From: Paenibacillus sp. FSL H7-0326
Lineage (GTDB): Bacteria > Bacillota > Bacilli > Paenibacillales > Paenibacillaceae
Direction: 5' to 3'
DNA length: 64,000 nucleotides
Assembly: GCF_001955535.1 (NCBI RefSeq)
Contig: NZ_MPVN01000006.1
Span: forward strand, 176,708 to 240,707
Positions 8,964 to 18,332 of the stretch are shown piece after piece (position 1 is the first letter of the stretch; every line of letters starts with the position of its first letter). Under the pieces are notes generated by a model. It ran no database searches, was not told the origin of the DNA, and saw only the letters and a program-made list of their open reading frames with translations. The translations under genes were made by a program, and so were the position numbers.

Positions 8964-8997
8964 GCCTCCATTCTTTCAGTGATGAAAGGATGGAGGC
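8964..8997 (+). terminator. Probable hairpin terminator
   Basis: Arms GCCTCCATTCTTTC and GAAAGGATGGAGGC form a 14-bp stem with one mismatch and a six-base loop. The T run after it is weak. Confidence 0.55.
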
Positions 8998-9161
8998 TGT
9001 CTATTATAAAAATATGAGGCACAATACGGGATATTGCAGAGGAATACATATCATGAAATAGGCTTGAACATGATTTTATACCTATACAGCAGGGTAAACG
9101 CATTAAGGAAGGATACAGAGCAGCATTTTACGATTAATTACAGATTGAAGGTGAACCCCAT

Positions 9162-10541
9162 ATGAACGACATCGATATTCGAAGCAGAGAACAGGATTTG
9201 CACGATCTAACCCTCACGATAGAGGACGCTGTCAGGCGCGGCAGCATAGAAGAGATGCACGATGAATTTGAAGAGTGGGAAGCATATGACCTGGCCACGA
9301 TCTATTTAGCACTAAATGAAGCTTACCGGCCTCGATTTATGGATGCACTCGATACGGAGCTATTAGCTGAGATGCTGAGCGAGCTTGAGCCCGTAGTAGA
9401 AATTGAAGCCTTATATATTCTGAGTAAAGATCGCGCAGCTCAGGTGCTGAATCGAATGGATAACGACGATTTGGCCGATTTGATGGGCGAAATGACAGAT
9501 GAAGTTAGAGAGTACATGCTCTCGATCATGGAGGCTTCGGAGCGGGAGACCGTTAGGGAGCTAATGAATTATGGACCGGAGACAGCGGGCGGTATCATGA
9601 CGAACCGTTATGTGTGGTTCTATGCCAAATATACGGTTCGCGAGGCAGTCGAAAAGGTGAAGCATTTTGCAGACCTGACCAATGATGTACAGGATCTGTA
9701 TGTATTAAATCAAAACAAAGAAGTCATAGGGCTTACCACCTATAGAGATCTCGTGCTTGCTTCAGATACAGAGCTTATCGAGCATTTAATGAGAGAAAAT
9801 GTGGTCAAGGTATCAGCGGATATGGACCAGGAGGCGGTTGCGCACTTATTCGAACAATATGATCTCGTGTCGATCCCGGTTGAGAATACAGCGGGCAAAT
9901 TGATTGGAGTTGTCACGTTTGACGACGTGCTGGACGTCTTGAGGGAAGAAGCGAACGAGGATATCAACAAGCTGGCGGGTACCGACAAAACGATTGATTT
10001 TAACACACATTTCCTAACCGCGGCCAAAAGAAGACTTCCTTGGCTTATTATGCTGTTATTTCTCGGGCTGCTATCTGGAAGCATTATTAGTATATTTCAG
10101 GGGACGCTCAGTCAAGTGGTGGCTCTCACTTTCTTCATGCCGATGATCGCAGGAATGACCGGGAATACGGGAACACAATCGCTTGCGGTCGTCATTCGAG
10201 GGCTGACACCACAGAACAAAATGAACGGAGGAGCCATATTACGTCTACTATGGAGAGAGCTTAGAGTCGGATTTACCATTGGAGCCGTTTGTGGAATAAG
10301 CGTAGCGCTTGTTGCGGGAATTTGGCAGAGCAGCTTTGCTCTAGGTGCCGTTATCGGCTTCTCTCTGATCCTAACCATTGTGATTGGTACGATGGCCGGG
10401 ACGATTATTCCTATTCTGCTGCATAAGCTGAAGATCGATCCGGCAGTAGCCTCCGGCCCTCTTATTACGACGCTGAATGATTTGTTCTCTTTGACGGTGT
10501 ACTTTGGTACGGCGACGTTATTTATTTCATACCTGGTTTAG
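9162..10541 (+). CDS. mgtE: Magnesium transporter MgtE
   Basis: The 459-residue protein has the MgtE layout: an N-terminal helical superhelix domain (about residues 15-135, rich in Glu and Asp), a pair of CBS domains (about 140-265, with NKEVIGLTTYRDLV and GVVTFDDVLDVL), a plug helix, and a C-terminal membrane domain of five segments starting at LPWLIMLLFLG. The MAGMTGNTGTQSLAVVIRG segment is in the pore region. MgtE is a Mg2+ channel gated by cytosolic Mg2+. GAAGGTGAAC precedes the ATG. I looked for a magnesium M-box in the 160 bases upstream and did not see its signature. Confidence 0.95.
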   Translation: MNDIDIRSREQDLHDLTLTIEDAVRRGSIEEMHDEFEEWEAYDLATIYLALNEAYRPRFMDALDTELLAEMLSELEPVVEIEALYILSKDRAAQVLNRMDNDDLADLMGEMTDEVREYMLSIMEASERETVRELMNYGPETAGGIMTNRYVWFYAKYTVREAVEKVKHFADLTNDVQDLYVLNQNKEVIGLTTYRDLVLASDTELIEHLMRENVVKVSADMDQEAVAHLFEQYDLVSIPVENTAGKLIGVVTFDDVLDVLREEANEDINKLAGTDKTIDFNTHFLTAAKRRLPWLIMLLFLGLLSGSIISIFQGTLSQVVALTFFMPMIAGMTGNTGTQSLAVVIRGLTPQNKMNGGAILRLLWRELRVGFTIGAVCGISVALVAGIWQSSFALGAVIGFSLILTIVIGTMAGTIIPILLHKLKIDPAVASGPLITTLNDLFSLTVYFGTATLFISYLV

Positions 10542-10593
10542 AGTTCAAGTAACTTGGCAGTAAGATAAAATGGATTCATATGAAGATAAAATG

Positions 10594-10620
10594 AAAACCA
10601 GCCGCTCGAGGCTGGTTTTT
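10594..10620. terminator. Intrinsic terminator
   Basis: Arms AAAACCAGCC and GGCTGGTTTT with loop GCTCGA form a perfect stem and a T run follows. It separates convergent mgtE and the DUF4870 gene. Confidence 0.8.
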
Positions 10621-10642
10621 GAACTGTTATGCTAAGTTGTTG

Positions 10643-10936
10643 TTACGCTGCTTCTCTTAATGATTTGATACCTTGGTAGACGTTATAAATAAATGAACCG
10701 AAATAGATGACAAAAAACACAATGATGTATCCTATAATCGAGGCAGGATGGTCTGCGGTGAACAGAAAATAAAGCAATGGAATCGCTGAAACGAAAGGGA
10801 ATACATGTGAGAATAATGCGCGTTTCGCATGTTTGGTTATGTAATCGTCCTTGGCTACAATCCATATGATTAAGGGGAACAGGAAGGGGGCAAAAAAGAT
10901 ACTGAAATAACTAAGGGAAGATAACAGCTGTCGCAT
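10643..10936 (-). CDS. DUF4870-type small membrane protein
   Basis: The 97-residue product has three or four hydrophobic segments (SYFSIFFAPFLFPLIIWIV, a VFPFVSAIPLLYFLF segment, and IIGYIIVFFVIYFG). The pattern AKDDYITKHAKRALFSH between the first two segments, where a charged region leads into an H-K-R-A-L motif, is typical of the DUF4870 (Tic20-like) family. It should be an integral membrane protein; its role is unknown. AAAAGGAGCG precedes the ATG. It faces mgtE across a shared terminator. Confidence 0.75.
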   Translation of the reverse strand: MRQLLSSLSYFSIFFAPFLFPLIIWIVAKDDYITKHAKRALFSHVFPFVSAIPLLYFLFTADHPASIIGYIIVFFVIYFGSFIYNVYQGIKSLREAA

Positions 10937-11016
10937 GAAATAACGCTCCTTTTGAATTTTCCTAATATTTAAATCATATTACCCTTCATCGCATGTGATG
11001 ATACATAAAAAATACT

Positions 11017-11044
11017 TTGACAAATACAGATTATACGATATAAT
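11017..11044 (+). promoter_or_regulatory. Promoter of the first tRNA-Arg gene
   Basis: A consensus TTGACA is followed 16 bases later by TATAAT. It ends 33 bases before the mature tRNA start. Confidence 0.75.
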
Positions 11045-11077
11045 AAATATCGCACTGTGAAAATAAGTACATATCTT

Positions 11078-11151
<74 letters not shown>

Positions 11152-11158
11152 TAAAAAA

Positions 11159-11646
11159 GAGAGACAACCGAAAGGGTGTCTCTTTTTTGCGTCCGCGGGG
11201 ATGAGAACCCCAAATGGGGGTTCGTCGGAGCATAGGCATCGATAGCAATTGCATCGCAGTCAGCCGTAAGGCTGTACCCCGACTGGGACGGTGAGAGACA
11301 ACCGAAAGGGTGTCTCTTTTTTGCGTCTGCGGGGATGAGAACCCCAAATGGGGTTCGTCGGAGCATAGGCATCGATAGCAATCGCATCGCAGTCAGCCGT
11401 AAGGCTGTACCCCGACTGGGACGGTGAGAGACAACCGAAAGGGTGTCTCTTTTTTGCGTCCGCGGGGATGAGAACCCCAAATGGGGGTTCGTCGGAGCAT
11501 AGGCATCGATAGCAATTGCATCGCAGTCAGCCGTAAGGCTGTACCCCGACTGGGACGGTGAGAGACAACCGAAAGGGTATCTCTTTTTGCGTCTGTGGGG
11601 ATGAGAACCCCAAATGGGGGTTCGTCGGAGCATAGGCATCGATAGC
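11159..11646 (+). repeat. Tandem array 1: 133-134-bp units with built-in terminators
   Basis: Three full units start at 11159, 11293 and 11426, and a fourth at 11560 is cut off at about 11646. The first and third are identical by eye. Each unit begins with a terminator hairpin (AGAGACA..CC, loop GAAA, GG..TGTCTCT, then T6), then a second hairpin (GAACCCC, loop AAAT, GGGGTTC), a region around GCATCGATAGCAA, and a third hairpin CAGCC, GTAA, GGCTG. Each full unit ends in TGGGACGGT, which resembles the 3' end of the tRNA (TGGGACG). The array lies directly after tRNA-Arg copy 1. Confidence 0.9.
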
Positions 11647-11686
11647 GTCCGTAACCTAACTAAATAAAAAACTTTACAATTAACGC

Positions 11687-11715
11687 TTGCTATCATCACA
11701 TATATATGATACGAT
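11687..11715 (+). promoter_or_regulatory. Probable promoter of the second tRNA-Arg gene
   Basis: TTGCTA and TACGAT are 17 bases apart and end 20 bases before the tRNA. The match to consensus is weaker than that of copy 1, and the flanking sequence is different. Confidence 0.5.
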
Positions 11716-11734
11716 ATGTCTCGCGCTTGAATTT

Positions 11735-11808
<74 letters not shown>

Positions 11809-11816
11809 TAAAAAAA

Positions 11817-12197
11817 GAGAGACAACCGAAAGGGTGTCTCTTTTTTGCGTCCGTGGGGATAAGAAGCCCAAATGGGGTTCGTCGAAGCATAGGCATCGAT
11901 AGCAATCGCATCGCAGTCAGCCGTAAGGCTGTACCCCGAGTGGGACGGTGAGAGACAACCGAAAGGGTGTCTCTTTTTTGCGTCCGTGGGGATGAGAAGC
12001 CCAAATGGGGTTCGTCGAAGCATAGGCATCGATAGCAATCGCATCGCAGTCAGCCGTAAGGCTGTACCCCGAGTGGGACGGTGAGAGACATCCGAAAGGG
12101 TGTCTCTTTTTTGCGTCCGTGGAGATGAGAAGCCCAAATGGGGTTCGTCGAAGCATAGGCATCGATAGCAATGGCATCGCAGTCAGCCGTAAGGCTA
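11817..12197 (+). repeat. Tandem array 2: 133-bp units with built-in terminators
   Basis: Two full units start at 11817 and 11950 and a third at 12083 ends about 12197. They share the layout of array 1 but form their own subgroup: all three carry GAAGCCC instead of GAACCCC and GTCGAAG instead of GTCGGAG, and the two full units have CCGAGTGGG instead of CCGACTGGG. The last unit is the most diverged (GACATCC in the hairpin and TGGAGATG). Differences within each array are fewer than between arrays, which suggests local expansion or homogenisation after the block duplication. Confidence 0.9.
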
Positions 12198-12368
12198 TTT
12201 ATCTGACGCAACATATCCCTGGTCTCAATGAAATAAGCTAGAACATGTTTTTTTTAGACCGGAATCGGTTATGTTAATATATTAGAGCTATACACGGATA
12301 TGTAGTTTCTATATAATTCAACAAGTCGATTGGTTGTCGTTAAACCGGATAGAGAGGAGGCAGTCATA

Positions 12369-13301
12369 ATGAGCGATACGAACTCCCAAACCAAAGAGAA
12401 AAATATTGTTCTCTTCCCGAAGACGCTGGATTACTATCAGATTCAGCTTACTGTAATGCTGGAGAATGAGCGCTATTCGGAAGCGATGCGTTTGCTTGAG
12501 TTCCTGCTTCAATGCGAAGGGCAGGAGAAACGGAATTATGAAGAATGGGAAGCTTTGCTGGACTGGCTGCGTGCAGCTTTCCCTCAATATATAGATCGTG
12601 ATCAGAGAGAAGACGGACGAAATGACGAGGATTTGGAAGAGAGTGAAGAGGATTTTGCTCGTCAAAATGCCCGAAATAAAATGGCGGAAGATGGAGCATA
12701 TGCGGATAAGCTGCTAAGAACGGTCATGGAAGAGCCGCTGAGCGAGCAGACGATGCTGGCACTGGATCAGCTTGCCTATATCGAAACCCCGGGTATTGAT
12801 CATTCGCTGTGCGAGTGGCTTCAGCAGCGTAAGCTGCATCCGTTGCTTCAGTTTCGAGTGCTGCAGACCTTGCGAAAAAGAGGATCTCAGGCAACCGTAT
12901 CTCTTACACGAGGATCGGAGAAAGTGGAGGTTGAGGTGGAATCTATTCCACTGAAGCCGGATGAATTTCCATTTCCAATTATTCGAGTGCTGGAACTGGT
13001 GGCAGATCAGACGGAAGTACATGAACCGACCTTATTTTATTTTGCTCAGGAATTGTGGTCTCAATATGTGATGGCTGTATATGGCACAAGCGACTACCGC
13101 TCTATGCTTGAAGGCGATGATTCGACACTCGATATATGGGCTGCGGCGCTCCATGCGGCAGTCGCTGAGAGTCTGGGCGGATCACTGGACGAAGAGGAGA
13201 TTAGAAGGGTCTATGAAATCACGAGTGAAGTGAGATTTAGATTCGAGCAGGCGTACCGATCTATTAAACGATTTGTATCCGGCGGACTGGATGTGAAATA
13301 G
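12369..13301 (+). CDS. Hypothetical protein upstream of tig, possible YsoA-like helical-repeat protein
   Basis: The product is about 310 residues, soluble, acidic and helix-rich. GAGGAGG precedes the ATG at 12369, so that start is used and not the longer open frame from 12330. Segments such as YYQIQLTVMLENERYSEAMR and LLEFLLQCEGQEKRNYEEW look like tetratricopeptide-type helix pairs in the first 70 residues; a charged DEDLEESEEDF stretch follows. In B. subtilis the gene before tig is ysoA, a TPR protein, so position and helix pattern agree, but I could not confirm homology. Function is not proposed. Confidence 0.7.
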   Translation: MSDTNSQTKEKNIVLFPKTLDYYQIQLTVMLENERYSEAMRLLEFLLQCEGQEKRNYEEWEALLDWLRAAFPQYIDRDQREDGRNDEDLEESEEDFARQNARNKMAEDGAYADKLLRTVMEEPLSEQTMLALDQLAYIETPGIDHSLCEWLQQRKLHPLLQFRVLQTLRKRGSQATVSLTRGSEKVEVEVESIPLKPDEFPFPIIRVLELVADQTEVHEPTLFYFAQELWSQYVMAVYGTSDYRSMLEGDDSTLDIWAAALHAAVAESLGGSLDEEEIRRVYEITSEVRFRFEQAYRSIKRFVSGGLDVK

Positions 13302-13338
13302 CCGAAAACTTCCTTTTGACGCCTGCAAGGGTTTACCC

Positions 13339-13367
13339 TTGAAATTGCATTTAATGTTGTTTATACT
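13339..13367 (+). promoter_or_regulatory. Probable sigma-A promoter of tig
   Basis: TTGAAA and TATACT are separated by exactly 17 bases, 64 bases before the tig start codon. Confidence 0.6.
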
Positions 13368-13430
13368 AAAATGGTTATTTTGTACGCGCTTGACATGGTT
13401 AACATGTGAAATTTGGAGGGGAAAGCATAA

Positions 13431-14762
13431 ATGAAAGCAACTTGGGAAAAAATAGAGAAGAACCTTGGGGTTCTTGAAGTTGAAGTAGAAGCAGATCGTG
13501 TAGCTGCTGCTCTCGACAAGGCTTTTAATAAAGTCGTTAAAAAGATAAATGTACCTGGATTCCGTAAAGGTAAAGTGCCTCGCTCGATCTTTGAAGCTCG
13601 TTTCGGCGTAGAGAGCCTGTATCAAGACGCAATTGATATCCTTCTTCCTGAAGTTTACACGGAAGCTGTTGATCAAACAGAAATCTTCCCTGTTGAACAA
13701 CCAGAAGTGGACATCGATCAATTTGCTAAAGGTGAAGCTTTCAAATTTAAAGCGAAAGTTGTCGTTAAACCTGAAGCTAAACTTGGTGAGTACAAAGGAC
13801 TTGAAGTTCCTAAGGCAAACACAGAAGTTTCCGAAGAAGAACTGAATGCTGAGCTTGAGCGTTTGCAACAACGTCATGCTGAGCTTGTAGTTATCGAAGA
13901 AGGTACAGCTGAGTCCGGCGATATCGCAGTAATCGACTATGAAGGTTCTGTTGATGGTGAGCTGTTCGACGGTGGACAAGCTGAGCGTTACTCCCTGGAA
14001 CTGGGTTCTAACACATTCATCCCTGGCTTTGAAGAGCAAGTGATCGGTCTTGCTACTGGCGACAACAAGGATGTTGAAGTGACATTCCCTGAGGAATATC
14101 ATGCAGCAGAACTTGCTGGCAAGAAAGCCATCTTCAAAGTGAAAGTGCACGAAATCAAACGCAAAGAGCTTCCAGCAATCGACGATGAGTTTGCTAAAGA
14201 CGTAAGTGAATTCGATACTCTTGCTGAGTACAAAGAAGATCTTACGAAGCAGCTGTCTGAGCGCAAAGCAGAAGAAGCAAAAGCAAACCAAGAGAATGTT
14301 GTTGTTGAAAAAGCGGCTGCTAACGCAGAAGTTGAAATTCCACAAGGAATGATTAACAGCGAAGTTCGCAACATGATGCGTGACTTTGACAACCGTCTTC
14401 GTCAACAAGGCATGAACCTTGAAATGTTTATGAGCTTCTCTGGTCAAACGGAAGCAGATCTTCAAAACCAAATGAAGGGCGATGCTGAGAAGCGCGTTCG
14501 CAACAACCTGGTTCTTGAAGCAATCGGTAAGCAAGAGAACATTGAAGTATCCGATGAGGATGTTAACGAAGAGCTGAATAATATGGCGACTTCCTTCAGA
14601 CGTACTCCAGAAGAGATTCGTCAAATTCTCGAAAGCAACGGTTCTTTCGACAGCCTTCGTGAAGAAGTTCTGCTTCGTAAAACGATTGACTTCCTTCTTG
14701 CAAACAGCGTAGAAGTTGACGCTCCAGCTGAGGAAGCTGCTGTAGAAGCAACTGAAGAATAA
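13431..14762 (+). CDS. tig: Trigger factor
   Basis: The 443-residue protein has the three trigger factor domains: an N-terminal ribosome-binding domain (about 1-140) with the GFRKGKVPRSIFEARFG signature that contacts ribosomal protein L23, a peptidyl-prolyl isomerase domain (about 150-245, DIAVIDYEGSVDGELFDGG), and a C-terminal helical chaperone domain. It ends in an acidic Ala/Glu tail. It binds nascent chains at the ribosome exit. The codon choice is strongly biased (GAA, GTT, CGT, CAA), unlike the neighbours, as expected for high expression. GGAGGGG precedes the ATG. A terminator follows. Confidence 0.97.
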   Translation: MKATWEKIEKNLGVLEVEVEADRVAAALDKAFNKVVKKINVPGFRKGKVPRSIFEARFGVESLYQDAIDILLPEVYTEAVDQTEIFPVEQPEVDIDQFAKGEAFKFKAKVVVKPEAKLGEYKGLEVPKANTEVSEEELNAELERLQQRHAELVVIEEGTAESGDIAVIDYEGSVDGELFDGGQAERYSLELGSNTFIPGFEEQVIGLATGDNKDVEVTFPEEYHAAELAGKKAIFKVKVHEIKRKELPAIDDEFAKDVSEFDTLAEYKEDLTKQLSERKAEEAKANQENVVVEKAAANAEVEIPQGMINSEVRNMMRDFDNRLRQQGMNLEMFMSFSGQTEADLQNQMKGDAEKRVRNNLVLEAIGKQENIEVSDEDVNEELNNMATSFRRTPEEIRQILESNGSFDSLREEVLLRKTIDFLLANSVEVDAPAEEAAVEATEE

Positions 14763-14795
14763 GATCACACATCCATCACGTTAGAAATATAACAG

Positions 14796-14838
14796 ATAAG
14801 GCACGTAAAGTATTTTACTAAACGTGCCTTATTTCTTC
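14796..14838 (+). terminator. Intrinsic terminator after tig
   Basis: Arms ATAAGGCACGT and ACGTGCCTTAT, with an inner AGTA/TACT pairing, form a long stem followed by TTCTT. Confidence 0.75.
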
Positions 14839-15142
14839 TCATGAATATCCATTTTATAGTTAAATATATTATTAAATGGTAATCAGTGAGATGTCGTGAT
14901 ATTTTAACTGTACCTTCCATATACTTGAGTTATAGGTCTTAGCTCCATAGGATGGAAGTCCGATTTGCACATACATAAAAAAAATGGTTAAATATGATCA
15001 AGCTTTCTCTTTAGCAGTTACTTGGCTGAGGAAAGTAGTCATAAATGACATTGAACAGGGAACATGATAAAATTAAGACTGATATTTATTTAACCCTGAT
15101 TAATGTGGCAGTAAGATTCTATTATGGAGAAGAGGTCGGAAC
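14839..15142 (+). promoter_or_regulatory. Intergenic region upstream of clpP
   Basis: These 304 bases hold no gene. A weak promoter candidate is TTGCAC at 14965-14970 and TTAAAT at 14988-14993, 17 bases apart. I looked for the tandem GGTCAAA heptamers of a CtsR operator and did not find them. The rest is AT-rich without clear structure. Confidence 0.4.
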
Positions 15143-15733
15143 ATGAATCTCGTGCCTATGGTTGTTGAACAAACTAATCGCGGTGAACGTTCTTACGATA
15201 TATATTCAAGACTATTGAAGGATCGTATTATCTTCCTCAGCGGTGCAATAGATGATGATGTGGCCAACAGCGTTATTGCTCAGCTCTTATTCTTGGCTGC
15301 AGAGGATCCGGAGAAGGACATCAGCTTATATATCAATTCACCAGGTGGTTCTGTTACTGCAGGGTTGGGTATATATGATACAATGCAATTTATTAAGCCA
15401 GACGTTTCAACCATCTGCGTAGGGATGGCTGCCAGCATGGGCTCACTACTGCTCACTGCGGGTGCACCTGGCAAGCGCTTTGCGCTGGAGAATAGTGAAG
15501 TTATGATACATCAGCCGCTTGGCGGGATCCAAGGTCAGGCATCCGATATTCAAATTCACGCCGACTGGATTATTAAAACGCGTCAGAAGCTTAATCAGAT
15601 CTATGTGGAGCGTACGGGTCAACCCCTTGATAAAATCGAGCGTGATACGGACCGCGACTATTTTATGAGCGCGGAAGAAGCTTTAGAATACCGTATCATT
15701 GACCAAGTACTCACCAGACCGATTAATTCTTAA
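15143..15733 (+). CDS. clpP: ATP-dependent Clp protease proteolytic subunit
   Basis: The 196-residue protein is a full-length ClpP serine peptidase, which forms two stacked heptameric rings. The catalytic Ser98 sits in GMAASMGS, His123 in MIHQPLGG, and the Asp of the triad in the DRDYFMSAEEALEY region. SPGGSVTAG is the oxyanion/substrate strand. It degrades proteins delivered by ClpX (next gene, 12 bases downstream) and ClpC. AGAAGAGG precedes the ATG. The clpP-clpX pairing is common in many bacteria but differs from B. subtilis, where clpP is separate from clpX. Confidence 0.97.
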   Translation: MNLVPMVVEQTNRGERSYDIYSRLLKDRIIFLSGAIDDDVANSVIAQLLFLAAEDPEKDISLYINSPGGSVTAGLGIYDTMQFIKPDVSTICVGMAASMGSLLLTAGAPGKRFALENSEVMIHQPLGGIQGQASDIQIHADWIIKTRQKLNQIYVERTGQPLDKIERDTDRDYFMSAEEALEYRIIDQVLTRPINS

Positions 15734-15745
15734 AGGGGTGGTTAG

Positions 15746-16999
15746 ATGTTTAAATTTAACGATGAGAAAGGGCAGCTTAAATGTTCTTTCTGTGGTAAAT
15801 CCCAGGAACAGGTTCGTAAGCTTGTCGCTGGACCAGGGGTATATATTTGTGACGAATGCATCGAGCTGTGTGCAGAAATTGTAGAGGAAGAACTCGGTCA
15901 TGATGAAGAGATTGATCTGAAGGATATTCCAAAACCGATGCAGATTCGTGATATTTTGGATCAGTATGTTATCGGTCAGGAGCAAGCGAAGAAATCGCTG
16001 TCTGTTGCCGTTTATAATCATTACAAGCGCATTAATACACAGAGCAAGATTGACGATGTAGAAATGTCGAAGAGTAACATTCTGCTATTGGGACCAACGG
16101 GCTCTGGTAAAACGCTCTTGGCTCAAACTATGGCTAAGATTTTGAACGTTCCATTTGCGATTGCAGACGCTACCTCGCTCACAGAAGCAGGGTACGTAGG
16201 TGAAGACGTTGAGAATATTCTGCTCAAGCTCATTCAAGCTGCCGATTATGATGTAGAGAAGGCAGAGCGCGGCATTATTTATATCGATGAGATTGATAAA
16301 GTAGCACGTAAGTCGGAGAACCCTTCGATTACACGTGATGTATCCGGTGAAGGCGTACAGCAGGCCCTCCTCAAAATTCTAGAGGGTACGGTTGCTTCCG
16401 TTCCACCACAAGGCGGACGTAAGCATCCTCATCAGGAATTCATCCAAATCGATACGACAAATATTTTGTTCATCTGCGGCGGGGCCTTTGACGGACTCGA
16501 GCAAATGATCAAACGCCGTATCGGCAAAAAAGTGATTGGTTTCAACTCTTCTGCTGAGCAGAAGGATCTGAAGCCGGGTGAGTACCTCGGAATGGTTCTT
16601 CCAGAGGACTTGCTCAAGATCGGTCTCATCCCAGAGTTTGTTGGACGTCTTCCAGTCATCTCTACATTGGAGCCGCTTGATGAAGCGACACTTGTTCGTA
16701 TTTTGTCTGAGCCGAAGAATGCTCTGGTTAAGCAGTATACGAAGATGCTGGAGCTCGATAACGTAACTCTCGAATTTGAGAAGGAAGCACTTGAAGCGAT
16801 CGCTCGGGAAGCGATTAAGCGTAATACGGGTGCCCGTGGACTTCGTGCGATCATAGAGAGCCTGCTGCTTGATGTGATGTATGAAATTCCTTCTCGTGAG
16901 GATGTTACAAAGTGTGTAATTACGAAGCAGGTTGTTGAAGAGAAGACAGCACCTGAACTGCATGGTGATAAAGATAAGAAGCAAGAAGAGAGTGCCTAA
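15746..16999 (+). CDS. clpX: ATP-dependent Clp protease ATP-binding subunit ClpX
   Basis: The 417-residue AAA+ unfoldase has an N-terminal zinc-binding domain (CSFCGK near residue 13 and CDECIELC near residue 36), Walker A GPTGSGKT, Walker B IIYIDEIDK, the IGF-type loop (here VIGFNSS) that docks on ClpP, and the sensor 2 region TGARGLRAI. It recognises tagged or misfolded proteins, unfolds them and threads them into ClpP. It starts 12 bases after clpP with AAAGGGGTGG before the ATG, so the two are co-transcribed. Confidence 0.97.
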   Translation: MFKFNDEKGQLKCSFCGKSQEQVRKLVAGPGVYICDECIELCAEIVEEELGHDEEIDLKDIPKPMQIRDILDQYVIGQEQAKKSLSVAVYNHYKRINTQSKIDDVEMSKSNILLLGPTGSGKTLLAQTMAKILNVPFAIADATSLTEAGYVGEDVENILLKLIQAADYDVEKAERGIIYIDEIDKVARKSENPSITRDVSGEGVQQALLKILEGTVASVPPQGGRKHPHQEFIQIDTTNILFICGGAFDGLEQMIKRRIGKKVIGFNSSAEQKDLKPGEYLGMVLPEDLLKIGLIPEFVGRLPVISTLEPLDEATLVRILSEPKNALVKQYTKMLELDNVTLEFEKEALEAIAREAIKRNTGARGLRAIIESLLLDVMYEIPSREDVTKCVITKQVVEEKTAPELHGDKDKKQEESA

Positions 17000-17100
17000 A
17001 TAAACAAGTCTTACTCCACTCGTAATGAGGTTTATTTATACTGGATTTTTCCAGGCCTCTTGCGGGTGGAGATTTGACGTTATGGGGAGAGAAAGGAATC

Positions 17101-18198
17101 ATGTTTTTAAGACAAGATACACGTCCCGTAAAAGTCGGCAACATTACCATTGGCGGAAGCAATGAAGTCATTATTCAAAGTATGTGTACAACGAAAACGG
17201 CTGATGTGGATGCAACGGTAGCTGAGATTTTGCGGCTTGAAGAAGCGGGATGCCAAATCGTTCGTGTAACGGTCAATAATGATGAAGCAGCAGAAGCGAT
17301 TAAGGAAATTAAGAAGAGAATTCATATTCCGCTCGTTGCGGATATTCATTTTAATTATAAATTAGCACTGAAAGCGATCGAGAATGGTATTGATAAAGTA
17401 CGGATTAATCCTGGTAACATCGGCAGACGCGAAAAAGTAGAAGCCGTTGTAAAAGCATGTAAGGAAAAAGGAATCCCGATCCGTATTGGTGTTAATGCTG
17501 GCTCGCTTGAGAATCATTTGCTTGAGAAATACGGTTATCCTACAGCCGACGCGATGGTAGAAAGTGCCTTGTTCCATATCGGCATTCTGGAAGAGCTGGA
17601 TTTCCATGATATTATCGTATCGCTCAAGGCATCTGATGTCCCAATGGCCATTGAGGCTTATACTAAGGCCGCACAGGTCATTCCATATCCATTACACCTT
17701 GGAATTACAGAAGCGGGTACGCTGTTCTCAGGTACAATTAAGAGCTCGGCAGGCATGGGCGCTCTGTTATCTATGGGAATCGGCTCTACCATGCGGATTT
17801 CACTCAGTGCAGATCCGGTTGAAGAGATTAAGGTTGCCCGTGAGCTGCTCAAAACCTTTGGTTTGATTACAAATGCTGCAACCCTGATTTCTTGTCCGAC
17901 CTGCGGCCGTCTGGATATCGACTTGTTCTCCATTGCTAATGAAGTAGAGGATTATATTTCACAAATCAAAGTGCCGATCAAGGTATCGGTGCTGGGGTGT
18001 GCGGTTAATGGTCCTGGTGAAGCTAGGGAAGCAGATATTGGGATCGCAGGGGCGCGAGGCGAAGGTCTTCTGTTCCGTCATGGAGAGATGATCCGCAAAG
18101 TGCCTGAGGCTGAAATGGTTGAAGAGCTGAAGAAAGAAATCGACAAGATTGTAGAAGTGTATGAAGCAACCGGCGTTATTCCGGGACGCAAGCACTAA
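17101..18198 (+). CDS. ispG: 4-hydroxy-3-methylbut-2-en-1-yl diphosphate synthase (flavodoxin)
   Basis: The protein of about 365 residues is IspG (GcpE), which reductively converts MEcPP to HMBPP in the MEP isoprenoid pathway. The start MFLRQDTRPVKVGNITIGG is typical. The [4Fe-4S] ligands are seen in SCPTCGRLDID and in GCAVNGPGEA near the C-terminus. A TTG at 17074 is in frame, but GAAAGGAATC directly before the ATG at 17101 fits better. It lies between clpX and lonB, unlike B. subtilis, where ispG is elsewhere. A strong terminator follows. Confidence 0.95.
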   Translation: MFLRQDTRPVKVGNITIGGSNEVIIQSMCTTKTADVDATVAEILRLEEAGCQIVRVTVNNDEAAEAIKEIKKRIHIPLVADIHFNYKLALKAIENGIDKVRINPGNIGRREKVEAVVKACKEKGIPIRIGVNAGSLENHLLEKYGYPTADAMVESALFHIGILEELDFHDIIVSLKASDVPMAIEAYTKAAQVIPYPLHLGITEAGTLFSGTIKSSAGMGALLSMGIGSTMRISLSADPVEEIKVARELLKTFGLITNAATLISCPTCGRLDIDLFSIANEVEDYISQIKVPIKVSVLGCAVNGPGEAREADIGIAGARGEGLLFRHGEMIRKVPEAEMVEELKKEIDKIVEVYEATGVIPGRKH

Positions 18199-18229
18199 TC
18201 TTTTTTTCTAAAATAAGAATTTACTCATC

Positions 18230-18262
18230 ACTGCTTCCTCGTGTAGGAAGCAGTTTTCTTTT
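18230..18262 (+). terminator. Intrinsic terminator after ispG
   Basis: Arms ACTGCTTCCT and AGGAAGCAGT with loop CGTGT are followed by TTTCTTTTT. Confidence 0.85.
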
Positions 18263-18332
18263 TGCCTACTTGAAGAAATGTCTTCTGTTCATGTTTGGTG
18301 TTCAAATCTATAAGAGAACTTCTATTTTCTAC

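Noticed and set aside
9002..9161. Magnesium-sensing M-box before mgtE
   Set aside because: The conserved M-box strings and hairpins are not visible and the space of 160 bases is too short.
13182..14768. A 528-codon open frame on the minus strand opposite tig
   Set aside because: It is a shadow of the strongly biased tig codons; the peptide is rich in Phe, Cys and Leu with no domain.
14839..15142. CtsR operator before clpP
   Set aside because: No tandem GGTCAAA-type heptamers were found.
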